Of a stretch of 64,000 nt of DNA, positions 1 to 8,979 are shown piece by piece; within the stretch, counting starts at the first letter, position 1; each line of letters begins with the position of its first letter. This stretch comes from Embleya sp049739465 (GTDB lineage: Bacteria > Actinomycetota > Actinomycetes > Streptomycetales > Streptomycetaceae). A program made the position numbers and the translations under genes. The stretch lies in NCBI RefSeq assembly GCF_049739465.1, contig NZ_JBMHHY010000032.1, forward strand, positions 62,001 to 126,000. The letters run 5' to 3'. Under the pieces are notes generated by a model that worked only from the letters and a program-made list of their open reading frames with translations, was not told where the DNA came from and ran no database searches.

Positions 1-1478
1 AGCTTCATCTCGCGCTGGCCGAGGTCCAACAGCGCGTCCATCCGGCGTACCGCGTCCGGCGCGAAGTGCATCACCTCGCCGAACGAGGTGGGGATGTGCA
101 ACCCGGCCGGCGAGGTCACGGTCAGATTGATCGGCGGCGCCAGGTGATCCAGATGTACCCCGCCCGGGCCCGCGCCCGCCCACTCGCCGATGCGGATCCG
201 GGACAGATCGGCCATCGGCATGTCGGTCAGCGCGTTCACGTGCAGCGACGGCGGGTGCGGGATGTGGCTCAGGCCGCGCCCACCCGCGGCCGCCAGCGGT
301 GCGCCGTAGCGGAACCTGCCGAGCACGCCGCGCTCGTAGAAGCCGATCTGCAACGCCCGCTTGAGCCCGAACCGGCTGATCTCGGCCGCGTCCACCGGCA
401 GGATCAGCCGCAGCCACTTGGTGCCGCCGAGTTCGGCCTTGGTGAACTTCCAGGCGCTGCCCGCCCAGCCCTTGACCAGGCCGGGCAGGCCGCGGAACAG
501 CGCGGGCATCGCCTTGAAGCCGTTGACCACCGCGAGGCCGCCCGCGCGCAGCGTGGCACCGGCCCAGGACGGAAACTTGAGCGCGGCGCCGCCCACCCAC
601 AGGGCGCCGACCTTGATCCAGTTGCCCGCGAGCCGGGCGAAGTCCTTCATCCCCGGGATGAACGCGAAAGAGCGGAACGCGCCCGCGTTGAACGTGCCCT
701 TGAGGAACTTGAGCGCGTTCTCGCCGAACTTCTTGAGGCCGCCCCAGAGGAACTTCGCGCCGTCCTTGAACAGTTTGAGCAGATTGAGGCCCTTGGTGGT
801 GGGCGCGATCATGCCCAGGCCGGCCAGGAACAGGTCGAGCAGCCCGGCCTTGCCCTGCGCGACGTCCACCGCGGTCTTGACGAACAGGACCAGGTTGATT
901 CCGATCGCGAGGAGCGCGAGCGGGCCGCCCAGGAGCAGCGCGGGCAGGATCAGGATGATCGCCAGCCAGTTGAACGCCTCCCAGAACAGGTCGCAGTTGC
1001 TCACCGGCTGCTTGATCCCGGCCGCCGCGGTATTGACCACCTTCGCGGTGGTCTCCGCCTGGGTGCGCTGCGCCGTACCCGCGTTGCGCGCGGTCGAGGC
1101 GAATTCGGCGCGGTGCGGATCCTCGGCGGTCAGTCCTCGGCCGTTGGTCAGCGCGGTGTCGGCGATCCGCTGCTGGGTCTCCATCATGTCGACGTAAGTA
1201 CGCATCGACTTGGCCGAGTTCTCGAACGCGTCCGCGATGCTCTGCACGAACTCGCGCAGCGGGCCGCTGATCTTGTCGCGCAGCGCGTCGGCGGTCTGCC
1301 CGACGAAGGCGCCGTGGCCGGTCTTGTCCAGGACCGACCTGAGCGCGTCGTCGATCTCCCGGGCGACGCGCCCCAGGCTGTCCATCGAGTCGACCAGCGC
1401 GCGTAGCCGGACGGGGTCACCCGGGGTCGGATCGGTGCTCAGGCCGATCGTGTTCCAGTCGGTGGGGCGATTGCCCAT
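1..1478 (-). CDS. Large candidate type VII secretion substrate (N-terminal part; continues past window edge)
   Basis: About 492 residues are visible from the ATG at 1478 and the frame stays open to base 1, so the C-terminus is missing. Residues about 20-110 form a helical WXG100/LXG-like domain: predicted helices around a turn reading GAFVGQTADALR, followed by a second amphipathic helix. A strongly hydrophobic stretch follows (about residues 165-215, LILPALLLGGPLALLAIG), then basic, aromatic, Gly-rich sequence. This is the usual layout of actinobacterial proteins with a WXG-like export domain, a hydrophobic middle and a variable, often toxic, C-terminus. It lies divergent to the two small WXG-like genes and near an EccC-type ATPase, which supports a T7SS role. 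The effector activity cannot be judged without the missing end. Confidence 0.6.
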   Translation of the reverse strand, partial: MGNRPTDWNTIGLSTDPTPGDPVRLRALVDSMDSLGRVAREIDDALRSVLDKTGHGAFVGQTADALRDKISGPLREFVQSIADAFENSAKSMRTYVDMMETQQRIADTALTNGRGLTAEDPHRAEFASTARNAGTAQRTQAETTAKVVNTAAAGIKQPVSNCDLFWEAFNWLAIILILPALLLGGPLALLAIGINLVLFVKTAVDVAQGKAGLLDLFLAGLGMIAPTTKGLNLLKLFKDGAKFLWGGLKKFGENALKFLKGTFNAGAFRSFAFIPGMKDFARLAGNWIKVGALWVGGAALKFPSWAGATLRAGGLAVVNGFKAMPALFRGLPGLVKGWAGSAWKFTKAELGGTKWLRLILPVDAAEISRFGLKRALQIGFYERGVLGRFRYGAPLAAAGGRGLSHIPHPPSLHVNALTDMPMADLSRIRIGEWAGAGPGGVHLDHLAPPINLTVTSPAGLHIPTSFGEVMHFAPDAVRRMDALLDLGQREMK

Positions 1479-1675
1479 GACCCGTCGTCTCCTCGCCGTT
1501 CTCGCCGGACTTCGCCCGGACCACGCTCGGGCGGGGCGGATGGTTCATCGGATCGGGTGGCCTCGAGCGCCGGCCGGGCCGGATTTTGCTCGGCAGGTGT
1601 CGATGAACCGCGTGACCGCCCCCGGCGTGGTCACGGCGACGGGTCCGGTGGGCGGGTCCGCGGTGGCCGACGGGA

Positions 1676-2527
1676 GTGGGCGTGGTCGACTTCGCGCTGG
1701 ACTACAGCACGCTGAGCGAGGCCAAGAAGGATCTGTACGACCTGGCCGATCGCATCTCGCCGACGCTCAAGTCCAGCGACTTCGCGACCCTCGGCAAGGG
1801 CGGCTACACCGACGCCCAGGCGGTGTTCGGCGACCCGACGCTGACCAGTGCGTTCCGCAGCCTGTACCGGCTGTCCGCGGGCCCGATGACCCGCGCCGAG
1901 GACCTGCTCAAGAAGCTCGGCGACTGCTTCGGCAAGGTCGGCGACGCCTACTTCAACGCCGACGCGCAGATCACCGAGGGCATGGGCGTGATGGGCGCGA
2001 CGATGGGCCTGGAGGAGTGGCGCAACAAGGTCAGCGCCTGGAAGTACAAGCAGGAGCACCTCTCCGAATGCGCCACGCCCGGCCCGGACGGCACCTACCC
2101 GGAGTTCTGCAAGGCCACCGACCCCGGCGACAAACCGCCCCTCGACCAGGTGATCACCACGCCCAACGGCGGCCGGATCGAGACCCACCTGACCCTGGAC
2201 GCGAACGGCAATGTGATCAAGGAGGAGACCAAGGTCACCTCCAACGGCCAGACCTACACGTCGGTGACCACCTACGACTCGGACCGGTTGAACTACACCA
2301 CCGTGTCCACCGCCGCCGACGGCAGCGTGACCACCACCGAGACGCACCTGAACAAGGAGGGCGGCGGCACGCAGAAGGTGGTCGACTCCGAGGGCAAGAC
2401 ACACACCTACACGCGGACCGACGGCAAACACGAGTGGGTGGACACCACGCCCCCACCGCCGGAGAAGCCCGCTCCCCCGGGCGGCGGCGGCGGTGGTGGC
2501 GGCGGGCACAACCCGCGCCTCGAGTGA
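1676..2527 (+). CDS. WXG100-like protein with threonine-rich repeat region and Gly/Pro tail
   Basis: 283 residues from a GTG at 1676; a second GTG at 1682 is an alternative start. Residues about 1-125 are predicted to be helical and resemble the WXG100/ESX superfamily in length and pattern, with an LEEWRNKV helix near the end. Two cysteines (HLSECATPG and EFCKATDP) follow. Residues about 165-245 consist of short beta-type repeats rich in Thr, Asp and Gly (for example VTSNGQTYTSVTTYDSD), resembling YD/RHS-type strands. The last 35 residues are Pro-rich and then a run of nine glycines. No transmembrane segment is seen. It sits 106 bases before the small WXG100-like gene on the same strand, so the two probably form an operon. 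It is probably a secreted or surface substrate of the neighbouring secretion ATPase. The exact family is not recognised. Confidence 0.6.
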   Translation: MGVVDFALDYSTLSEAKKDLYDLADRISPTLKSSDFATLGKGGYTDAQAVFGDPTLTSAFRSLYRLSAGPMTRAEDLLKKLGDCFGKVGDAYFNADAQITEGMGVMGATMGLEEWRNKVSAWKYKQEHLSECATPGPDGTYPEFCKATDPGDKPPLDQVITTPNGGRIETHLTLDANGNVIKEETKVTSNGQTYTSVTTYDSDRLNYTTVSTAADGSVTTTETHLNKEGGGTQKVVDSEGKTHTYTRTDGKHEWVDTTPPPPEKPAPPGGGGGGGGGHNPRLE

Positions 2528-2633
2528 GCCCCACCCCGTTTCACGTTCCGCCGGTTACATCCCGAACCCCCGCAGCACCCGATGTGGTTCCGCCGCACCC
2601 CCGCGGCGGGCCCGAGCTTCCCTGGAGGAACCC

Positions 2634-2933
2634 ATGGCCGACATTGCCCTCGACTTCGCCCGGATCGACGAGGTGGCCGGCAAGCTCACCAAGGCGCGGG
2701 AGACGATCACGCCGATGATCAAGACCCTGCTCACCGACGTGAACGGCCTCCTGGACAACGGCATGGTCTTCAAGGAGTCGAGCCCGGCCATGCGCGACGC
2801 GTACGCGAAGTTCGACACCAGCCTGACCGCGGCCATCGACGGCATCCAGATCTTCTCCGACATGTTCGCCAAGATCCGGGTCCAGATGCACGACATGGAC
2901 GTCGAGATGGCGAAGAACCTGAAGAAGAACTGA
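2634..2933 (+). CDS. Small WXG100-like (EsxA/B-type) protein
   Basis: 99 residues. The ATG at 2634 is preceded by a strong ribosome site (CTGGAGG at 2621-2627), which decides the start; the frame also extends upstream without support. The length and two-helix pattern match ESX/WXG100 secretion partners. The usual Trp-x-Gly turn is replaced by LDNGMVF, and the C-terminus ends in a basic KNLKKN. Such proteins are exported as helical-hairpin dimers by EccC/EssC ATPases. It is followed directly by a very strong terminator and faces the eccC-like gene tail to tail. Family assignment rests on length, helix pattern and context rather than a canonical WxG motif. Confidence 0.65.
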   Translation: MADIALDFARIDEVAGKLTKARETITPMIKTLLTDVNGLLDNGMVFKESSPAMRDAYAKFDTSLTAAIDGIQIFSDMFAKIRVQMHDMDVEMAKNLKKN

Positions 2934-2949
2934 CCGCGCCGCAACGCCG

Positions 2950-2985
2950 TTCGGGCCGCCTCCCCAACCGGGGAGGCGGCCCGAA
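2950..2985. terminator. Perfect 16-bp stem terminator between convergent genes
   Basis: Bases 2950-2965 and 2970-2985 are exact reverse complements (TTCGGGCCGCCTCCCC) around an AACC tetraloop. The hairpin lies 17 bases past the stop of the WXG100-like gene and about 30 bases past the stop of the leftward ATPase gene. It can therefore serve both strands. Confidence 0.9.
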
Positions 2986-3015
2986 CTCGTGTGCCGCGTA
3001 CGGTGATTCGGTCCC

Positions 3016-6000
3016 CTACTGGGCCGGACGCAACACCGTCAACGGGACCTGTACCTGCATCGGCACCCCGCCCGGACCCGCCGTCCAGCCGCGCCCGGGA
3101 GCCGGCGGCGCCGCCCGCACCACGCTGGCCGGCAGCCGGATGCCGACCATGTCGCCCTCCTGCATGTTCTTCGGCGCGAGCAGGATCCCGTGCCGACTGC
3201 CGCGCCGCGCCGCGCTGAGCCAACTGCCCATCGCCACCTGGAAGGCGTCGTAGGAACCCGCGTACAGCAGCCCCTGGCCGCGGTCCCGACCGGCGATCGC
3301 CAGATCCCGCAACACCCGGTCGCACGCGGGCATCCCGAGCAGATCGCCGTCGTCGACCACCACCACCCGCGGCCCGGACAACTCGTCCAAGGTGCGCTCG
3401 ACCTCCTCGGCCGAGGGGTCCTCGTCGGTCAACAGCCGGGCCTGGGGATGTTGCGCCAGGGCGCGCAGCGGCGATTCGCGCGGGGAGAGTACGACCAGCG
3501 ATGTGCCGCCGGCGAGCAGCGACACGGCGAGCGAGGCGAGCGTGGTGCTGCGCCCGGTGCCCGAGGGGCCGATCACGCAGAACACCGACCTGGCCGCGAA
3601 ATCCACCCCGACCGGCTCCGCGCTGTCCCCGCCGATGCCGAGCAATCCCCACATCGGGCGCCGTAGTTCGGCCGGCACCTGCTCGTAGGCCGCGGCGAAC
3701 TCCACGACGCGTGGCAGGGTCGGGATGCGCACGGGCTGTCGGCCGCGCGTCACCCCGGTATCGCGACGGGCCGCCTCGGCGCCGATCCGGCGCAGCGCCT
3801 CGGCCTGTTCCTGCCCGCTGGGATCCGCCGCGAGCAGCGCGATCTGCGTCTCGGTCTGGGACAGTACATGCCACCCGCGCCCGGGCGGGATCACCGCGGG
3901 CACCTTGCGCAGCGGCATGCCGACCATCTGGTAGTCGGTCCGGTCGGCTTGGCGCAGCAGCAGCTTGTGGTCGTTGTGCGCGGCCAACCGGCCGCTGAGC
4001 AGCGCTCGTTCGGAGGTGGCCACGAGATGGATCCCGGCCGCCGCGCCCTCGCGCAGCAGGCGCATCACGTCGTCCACGAGCCGGCCGCCGTCGTGCTCGT
4101 CGAGCAGTCCGACCAGCGCGTCCCAGCCGTCGAGCAGGACGATGATGTGCGCGGGCCGCTCGGCCGCCGGGAGCACCCTGCGCAACTCCACCAGACCGGC
4201 CGCGTTGTGCATGCTGCACCGCTCCTGACGTTCGGTCAGCTCGCGGACCAGGCGGCCGAGCAGCCGGCCGAGGCGTTCCGGGTCGTGCCGCGAGACCACC
4301 GCGCCACAGTGCGGCAGCGCCTCCAGGGCGGCCAGGCCGCCGCCGCCCGCGTCGATCCCGTACAGGTGTACATCGGCCGAACTCGTGTGCGCCGCCGCGG
4401 CACCGGCGATGGTGCGCAACACCTGGGTGCGGCCCGAGCGCGGTGAGCCGATGATGTACAGGTGGCCGAACGTGGCCAGGTCGACCGTGGTCACCCGCTG
4501 CTCCTGGAGCTGCGGGACGTCCTCCAGGGCGTAGGGGATCAGCGGTGGGGAGGTCTCGTGCGGGGCCGGGTCGGGCCGGTCGACGGGTGGCAGGTCGTCC
4601 AGTCGCACCCGTTCGGCGAGCGCGGGCAGCCATGGGCTGGGTTGGCGGGTGTAGTCCGGGAGCGCCTCGGCCGCCTCGCGCAGCGCGTCGACCAGCGCGT
4701 TGAGATCGGTCGGGTTGGGCGCGTCCACGGTGTCCGGGCCGTCCTCGACCACCGGGAGCGACGCGGGTCGGCCCAGGCCGGTCAGGGTCAGTTCGGTGGC
4801 CCGCACGGTGCGGGTCGGGCCGGCCTTGACGCCGCCGGGGATGGGGCGTTCGGCGCCGACCCAGGCGGCCTGGAACGGTACGGCGGCGTTCGGACCGGTA
4901 CGGATCAGCGCGCGGCCCGGGGTGCTCGCCGAGATGTGTACGGCCTCGGCGGTGTCGATGATGTCCTGGCTCTCGCCGCTGTCGGTCACCCGCAGGGCGA
5001 TCCGCAGGTTGGTGTTGGCCCGGATGTCGCCGGTGACCACGCCGGCCGGGCGCTGGGTGGCCAGCACCAGATGGATCCCGAGCGATCGGCCGCGCTGCGC
5101 GATGTTGATCAACCCCGCCACGAAGTCCGGGACTTCGCGGACCAGGGTGGCGAACTCGTCGATCACCAGGATCAGTCGGGGCAGCGGGGCAAGGCTCGGA
5201 TCGGCGGCCCGCTTGCCCCGGTATTCGGGGTGGTCCTTGGCCCCGACCCCGGCCAACAGGTGTTCGCGGCGCCGCAGTTCCGCGCCGAGCGAGTCGAGCG
5301 CCCGGGTGGCGAGGTGTTCGTCCAGGTCGGTGACCATGCCGAGGGTGTGCGGGAGTTCGGCGCACTCGCTGAACGCGCTGCCGCCCTTGTAGTCGACCAG
5401 TACGAAGGTCAGCTCGTCCGGGCGGTTGGCCACCGCGAGCGCCGCGACGAAGCTCTGCAGCAGTTCGGACTTGCCGGACCCGGTGGTGCCCGCGATCAGG
5501 CCGTGCGGACCGTCGCGGACCAGGTCGATGCGCAGCGGGCCGTCGTACCCGGTGCCCAGGGTGAAGCTGGTCGAGGCCGGGCGGCGGGCCCAACGGGCCA
5601 GGAACTGCTCGGCCTTCGGCGGTTCGGCGTCGAGCAGGCCGAGCAGCTTGACGGTCTGCGGCAGGCCGCTGTCGTGTTCGGGGCTGACGTCGCGCAGCGG
5701 GGCCAGGGCGCGGGCCACCTGTTCGCACCAGGGCGCGTCCACATGGTCGGCACGTACGTCGGTGACGTCGGGCAGGCCGGTCTGGCGCACCGTCAGATGG
5801 CGGCCGGCGGCAAGTACGACGGCGGTGCACTCCTCGGGCAGGAGCCGCTCGCGTTCGTCCAGACATATGCTGAACACCCGGGTGGCCGGGCCGTCGGTGA
5901 GCACCTGGATCATCCCGGGCACCTCGCGCAACTGCCGGGCGCCGTCGGCGATCACCAGGATGTCCGGGCCGCTGAACATGGCCTGGCCCATCGACGAGCC

Positions 6001-7716
6001 CAGGCTGCGCTGCCGGCTCTGGATCTGCGCGACCAGTTCGGAGATGCGGTTGGCGGTGGACTCGGGGTCGGTGCCGAGCAGTGCGACCGGCGCGGCCGAG
6101 CGGGACTGCGGGCGCAGATGCGGCAACCAGCGCACCCAGGCCCAGTCGGCCACCCGGTCGGGTCGGGTCAGCACCACGACGCGCAGATCACGCGGGCTGT
6201 GCAGGACGGCGGACTGGAGCACCAGCCAGCGGGCCAGGGCCTGGATCGGCTCGGGCGGACCGGCCACGCCGAGCACGCCGTGATCGGCGATCTCGATGCC
6301 GATCGGGGTGTCCGGCAGGGTCCAGCGCGCGGTGCGGTGGTGCTCGTCCCGGGCCGGGTCCTCGACCTCCTTGACCGACGGCTGGTCCACCGTGCCGATC
6401 CGCAACACCAGGTGGTCCGGGTCGCGCCGGCGGCGTTCCCACAACCGGGCGCCCGGGCCGGTGGCGATCAGCGCGACGGCGGCCGGGTCGGGGCCGACCC
6501 GGGCGCGGACGATGCGCTCGCGGCGGACCGCGGTGCGAATGTCGGCGTGCAGGACGCGCAACCGGCGGCGGTACTGGACGCCGTCGAGCATGTGCTTGAC
6601 CCGATTGCCGCGACGGCCGGAGATCCAGTTCGCGATGGCCATGAACGGGCTCATGATGCAGAAGATCAGATAGAAGTACGACTTGAAGAAGCCGACCATC
6701 GCCAGGCCCATCACCAGCGGGGCGATCATCACCAGGAGCGGGAACGGCAACCGGGACGGCTCGACCGGCGGCGAGGGCAGCCGCATCTTCTCCGCGTCCA
6801 GATGCGGGGCGATCCGCGGCGGGCGGTTGTAGTCCAGGCCGATGCCGTCCTCGGAGGGAGTGACGTCGGCGTCGGGCTCGACGGGGTGCGACAGGCGGAG
6901 CAGCAGGGGGCCCACGACGAGGTCGGCGTCGTGCGGCCACGCGGTGCCGGGGGGTGCGGGAGTGCGCAAAACCGGTTGCTGCGGTGGAGCGTTCTCGGTG
7001 CTTCCGGCGTTCCTGGCGTTTCTGGCGTTTCTGGTGATCTTCGCGCTTTCCCGTTCGACCCTGCGGTCCGCCTCGCGCTCGTCCTCGAGAACCCGCTCCT
7101 CGTGCTTGCGTGGGAGGGCCGCGGCGGCGGTGATCGCGTCGGTGGGCGGCGGGGCGACCTCACGGCCGTGCACCGTGCCGTCGTCGGGGACGGTGCGGTG
7201 CCAGTAGGCCGAGCCGTCGGGGTTGACCGTCACCCACAGGCCGCGGGCCGGTACACCGGACACCGGCAGTCGGATCGCGCAGCCCGGGTCGGCGCCGATC
7301 TCGTGACTGCCCGGGCCCAGCGGCCAGACCCGGCCGGTGTACGGGCCGGACACGGCGTGTACCTGGACCAGGGTCTGCGGGTCGAACGGGTGTCGGGGGG
7401 CGCGGACCAGATCCGGTTCGGCGGGCGGCGCGCCCAGGCCGAGCACGGTGGCCTCGCGAATCCCGGACACGGTCAGCGGGGCCTGCGGGTCGAGCGGGGT
7501 GGCACCGGCGTACAGGGTCTGCCCGGTCGCGGGCGCCTCGCCGTCCAGGAACGCGGTCAACTCGGCGACCGGCGCGGCTTCGGGGCCGGTGCCGGGCGCG
7601 ACCGGGCGGCGCACGGCGGTCGCGAGGTCGGCCACGGTGCTCCCGGGCGGGAGGTCCACGAGGTGGTCCCGGCGTAGGCCGTCCTCGGCGTCCACGGTGG
7701 TGACGGTGAGTCTCAC
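3016..7716 (-). CDS. eccC: Type VII secretion FtsK/SpoIIIE ATPase, EccC/EssC type with FHA-like N-terminus
   Basis: 1566 residues from a GTG at 7716, chosen because CAGGAG lies nine bases upstream. An N-terminal ubiquitin-like segment is followed by an FHA-like domain (about residues 125-185, GPGSHEIGADPGCAIRLP). Then come a coiled, charged linker, two transmembrane helices (about 322-362) and three FtsK/SpoIIIE ATPase domains. Walker A of domain 1 is canonical (GTTGSGKS, about residue 742). Domains 2 (GSPRSGRT, about 1090) and 3 (GPSGTGRS, about 1384) have Arg in place of the catalytic Lys. Such proteins drive export of WXG100 substrates at the membrane. An FHA-bearing N-terminus is the EssC layout of Firmicutes rather than mycobacterial EccC. 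It is the last gene of the sigma factor - membrane protein - ATPase operon. Confidence 0.9.
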   Translation of the reverse strand: MRLTVTTVDAEDGLRRDHLVDLPPGSTVADLATAVRRPVAPGTGPEAAPVAELTAFLDGEAPATGQTLYAGATPLDPQAPLTVSGIREATVLGLGAPPAEPDLVRAPRHPFDPQTLVQVHAVSGPYTGRVWPLGPGSHEIGADPGCAIRLPVSGVPARGLWVTVNPDGSAYWHRTVPDDGTVHGREVAPPPTDAITAAAALPRKHEERVLEDEREADRRVERESAKITRNARNARNAGSTENAPPQQPVLRTPAPPGTAWPHDADLVVGPLLLRLSHPVEPDADVTPSEDGIGLDYNRPPRIAPHLDAEKMRLPSPPVEPSRLPFPLLVMIAPLVMGLAMVGFFKSYFYLIFCIMSPFMAIANWISGRRGNRVKHMLDGVQYRRRLRVLHADIRTAVRRERIVRARVGPDPAAVALIATGPGARLWERRRRDPDHLVLRIGTVDQPSVKEVEDPARDEHHRTARWTLPDTPIGIEIADHGVLGVAGPPEPIQALARWLVLQSAVLHSPRDLRVVVLTRPDRVADWAWVRWLPHLRPQSRSAAPVALLGTDPESTANRISELVAQIQSRQRSLGSSMGQAMFSGPDILVIADGARQLREVPGMIQVLTDGPATRVFSICLDERERLLPEECTAVVLAAGRHLTVRQTGLPDVTDVRADHVDAPWCEQVARALAPLRDVSPEHDSGLPQTVKLLGLLDAEPPKAEQFLARWARRPASTSFTLGTGYDGPLRIDLVRDGPHGLIAGTTGSGKSELLQSFVAALAVANRPDELTFVLVDYKGGSAFSECAELPHTLGMVTDLDEHLATRALDSLGAELRRREHLLAGVGAKDHPEYRGKRAADPSLAPLPRLILVIDEFATLVREVPDFVAGLINIAQRGRSLGIHLVLATQRPAGVVTGDIRANTNLRIALRVTDSGESQDIIDTAEAVHISASTPGRALIRTGPNAAVPFQAAWVGAERPIPGGVKAGPTRTVRATELTLTGLGRPASLPVVEDGPDTVDAPNPTDLNALVDALREAAEALPDYTRQPSPWLPALAERVRLDDLPPVDRPDPAPHETSPPLIPYALEDVPQLQEQRVTTVDLATFGHLYIIGSPRSGRTQVLRTIAGAAAAHTSSADVHLYGIDAGGGGLAALEALPHCGAVVSRHDPERLGRLLGRLVRELTERQERCSMHNAAGLVELRRVLPAAERPAHIIVLLDGWDALVGLLDEHDGGRLVDDVMRLLREGAAAGIHLVATSERALLSGRLAAHNDHKLLLRQADRTDYQMVGMPLRKVPAVIPPGRGWHVLSQTETQIALLAADPSGQEQAEALRRIGAEAARRDTGVTRGRQPVRIPTLPRVVEFAAAYEQVPAELRRPMWGLLGIGGDSAEPVGVDFAARSVFCVIGPSGTGRSTTLASLAVSLLAGGTSLVVLSPRESPLRALAQHPQARLLTDEDPSAEEVERTLDELSGPRVVVVDDGDLLGMPACDRVLRDLAIAGRDRGQGLLYAGSYDAFQVAMGSWLSAARRGSRHGILLAPKNMQEGDMVGIRLPASVVRAAPPAPGRGWTAGPGGVPMQVQVPLTVLRPAQ

Positions 7717-7848
7717 GTTGTCGTGCTCCTGGGGGTGGGGGACGGTGGGGCGCGCCGAGCCGGGGGCCAACCGGGCGGCCCCGGGCGGGAGTTCGGCAAA
7801 CGCCGGGCGGGCCGTGGGGCGGCTCGTCCGGCGTTGTGGCGTGGTGGG

Positions 7849-8979
7849 TTACGCGTCGATGGAGATGCCGCTCGGCTTGTCGGTGTCGGCGGGCTCGGTG
7901 AGGTCGTCGTGCGGGACCGGGACCGGGACCGGGACCGGGGCCGGCGTCGGTGCTGCCGCGGCGGTGGGCCGGGTCGGGGCCGGGTCGAGGTCCGGGTCCG
8001 CGGCGGCCGGGGCCTGCGTCGGCAGTTGCGCGTCCTCGGTGGGCCAGGGCGGGAGTTGCCAGACCGTCGCGGCGACCGCGCGCGGGAGGGGGCGGGCGTC
8101 CACGCGCAGCGGCGTGCCGTGCACGAGCAGCGCACCGGTCGGCGACACCGCCAAGAGCCGGGCATGGCCCCGTGGTTGACCGAGCGTCAGCACCGACACG
8201 GGGGAGGCGGCCGGGACTTCGGGGGTGTCCGCACAGGCCACGACCTGCGGGTAGCGGCGGGTCGCGGCGGCGGTGCCGGCCCGCGCGAATGCCTCGCCCG
8301 CCGGCGGACCGGCATAGCGCGGATGCACGCCCGCCGCGACGGTGACCGCGCCGGCCGGCAACCTGGCGTCGAGTTGGGCGGCCAACGCCTGCACCGTGGC
8401 CCGCGCGCCACGCCGCTCGCCGGACACCGCCAGCACTCGCGGACCGGTCAACAGGTCGAGAAATACGACCGCTTCGTGCTTCGTGCCGATCGCCACCAGG
8501 AGCGGTGCCGGCCCCGAACCGGGCTCCAGATCGGCCCGGGCGATCCACCACAACCGCGGATCCGCCTCGTCCACGGCCCAGGGCTCGGCCGGGGTGGGCA
8601 GATCCGGGCCGCAGCCGACCAACACGCCCACCACGTCCCGCTCGACGAGCACGCCGTACGGCCGCGCGCTCGCCGACACCTGCGCCGCGAGCAGCGCGGC
8701 CTGCTCGGCGTCGGTCCAGGTGCTCGGCTCGCGCAAGGCCCGGACCAGCAACCGGCGGCGTCGCCGAAACCGCGCGAACGCCGCCACCGGCTCGGCGAAC
8801 GCAGCCACCGTCAAGGCCAGTTCACGTCGCAACCGACGACGGACGAACCGCCAACCGCCACGCCGCATCGCGGCCCAGTGCGCCAGGGCGAAGACGAGGA
8901 TCAGGATCCCCGTATAGCCGAGCAGGGTCATCACATCGTGTCCGGCGACCCGCATGGCGAGGTCCTCGGAGCCGGTCAT
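7849..8979 (-). CDS. Membrane-anchored protein of unknown function, T7SS operon
   Basis: 376 residues. The ATG at 8979 overlaps the stop of the upstream sigma factor gene (ATGA), so translation is probably coupled. One clear transmembrane helix is near the N-terminus (about residues 17-36), followed by a very basic segment (RRGGWRFVRRRLRRE), a soluble domain of about 250 residues and a low-complexity Pro/Ala/Val/Thr tail (repeated PVPVPVP). I do not recognise the family. Its position between an ECF sigma factor and the EccC-like ATPase suggests an accessory membrane component or a partner of the sigma factor. It shows none of the zinc-binding HxxxCxxC motif of anti-sigma proteins. Confidence 0.7.
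   Translation of the reverse strand: MTGSEDLAMRVAGHDVMTLLGYTGILILVFALAHWAAMRRGGWRFVRRRLRRELALTVAAFAEPVAAFARFRRRRRLLVRALREPSTWTDAEQAALLAAQVSASARPYGVLVERDVVGVLVGCGPDLPTPAEPWAVDEADPRLWWIARADLEPGSGPAPLLVAIGTKHEAVVFLDLLTGPRVLAVSGERRGARATVQALAAQLDARLPAGAVTVAAGVHPRYAGPPAGEAFARAGTAAATRRYPQVVACADTPEVPAASPVSVLTLGQPRGHARLLAVSPTGALLVHGTPLRVDARPLPRAVAATVWQLPPWPTEDAQLPTQAPAAADPDLDPAPTRPTAAAAPTPAPVPVPVPVPHDDLTEPADTDKPSGISIDA

Noticed and set aside
4462..7677. Long + strand frame across the EccC gene
   Set aside because: Same kind of shadow; the minus strand has the Walker and TM signatures.
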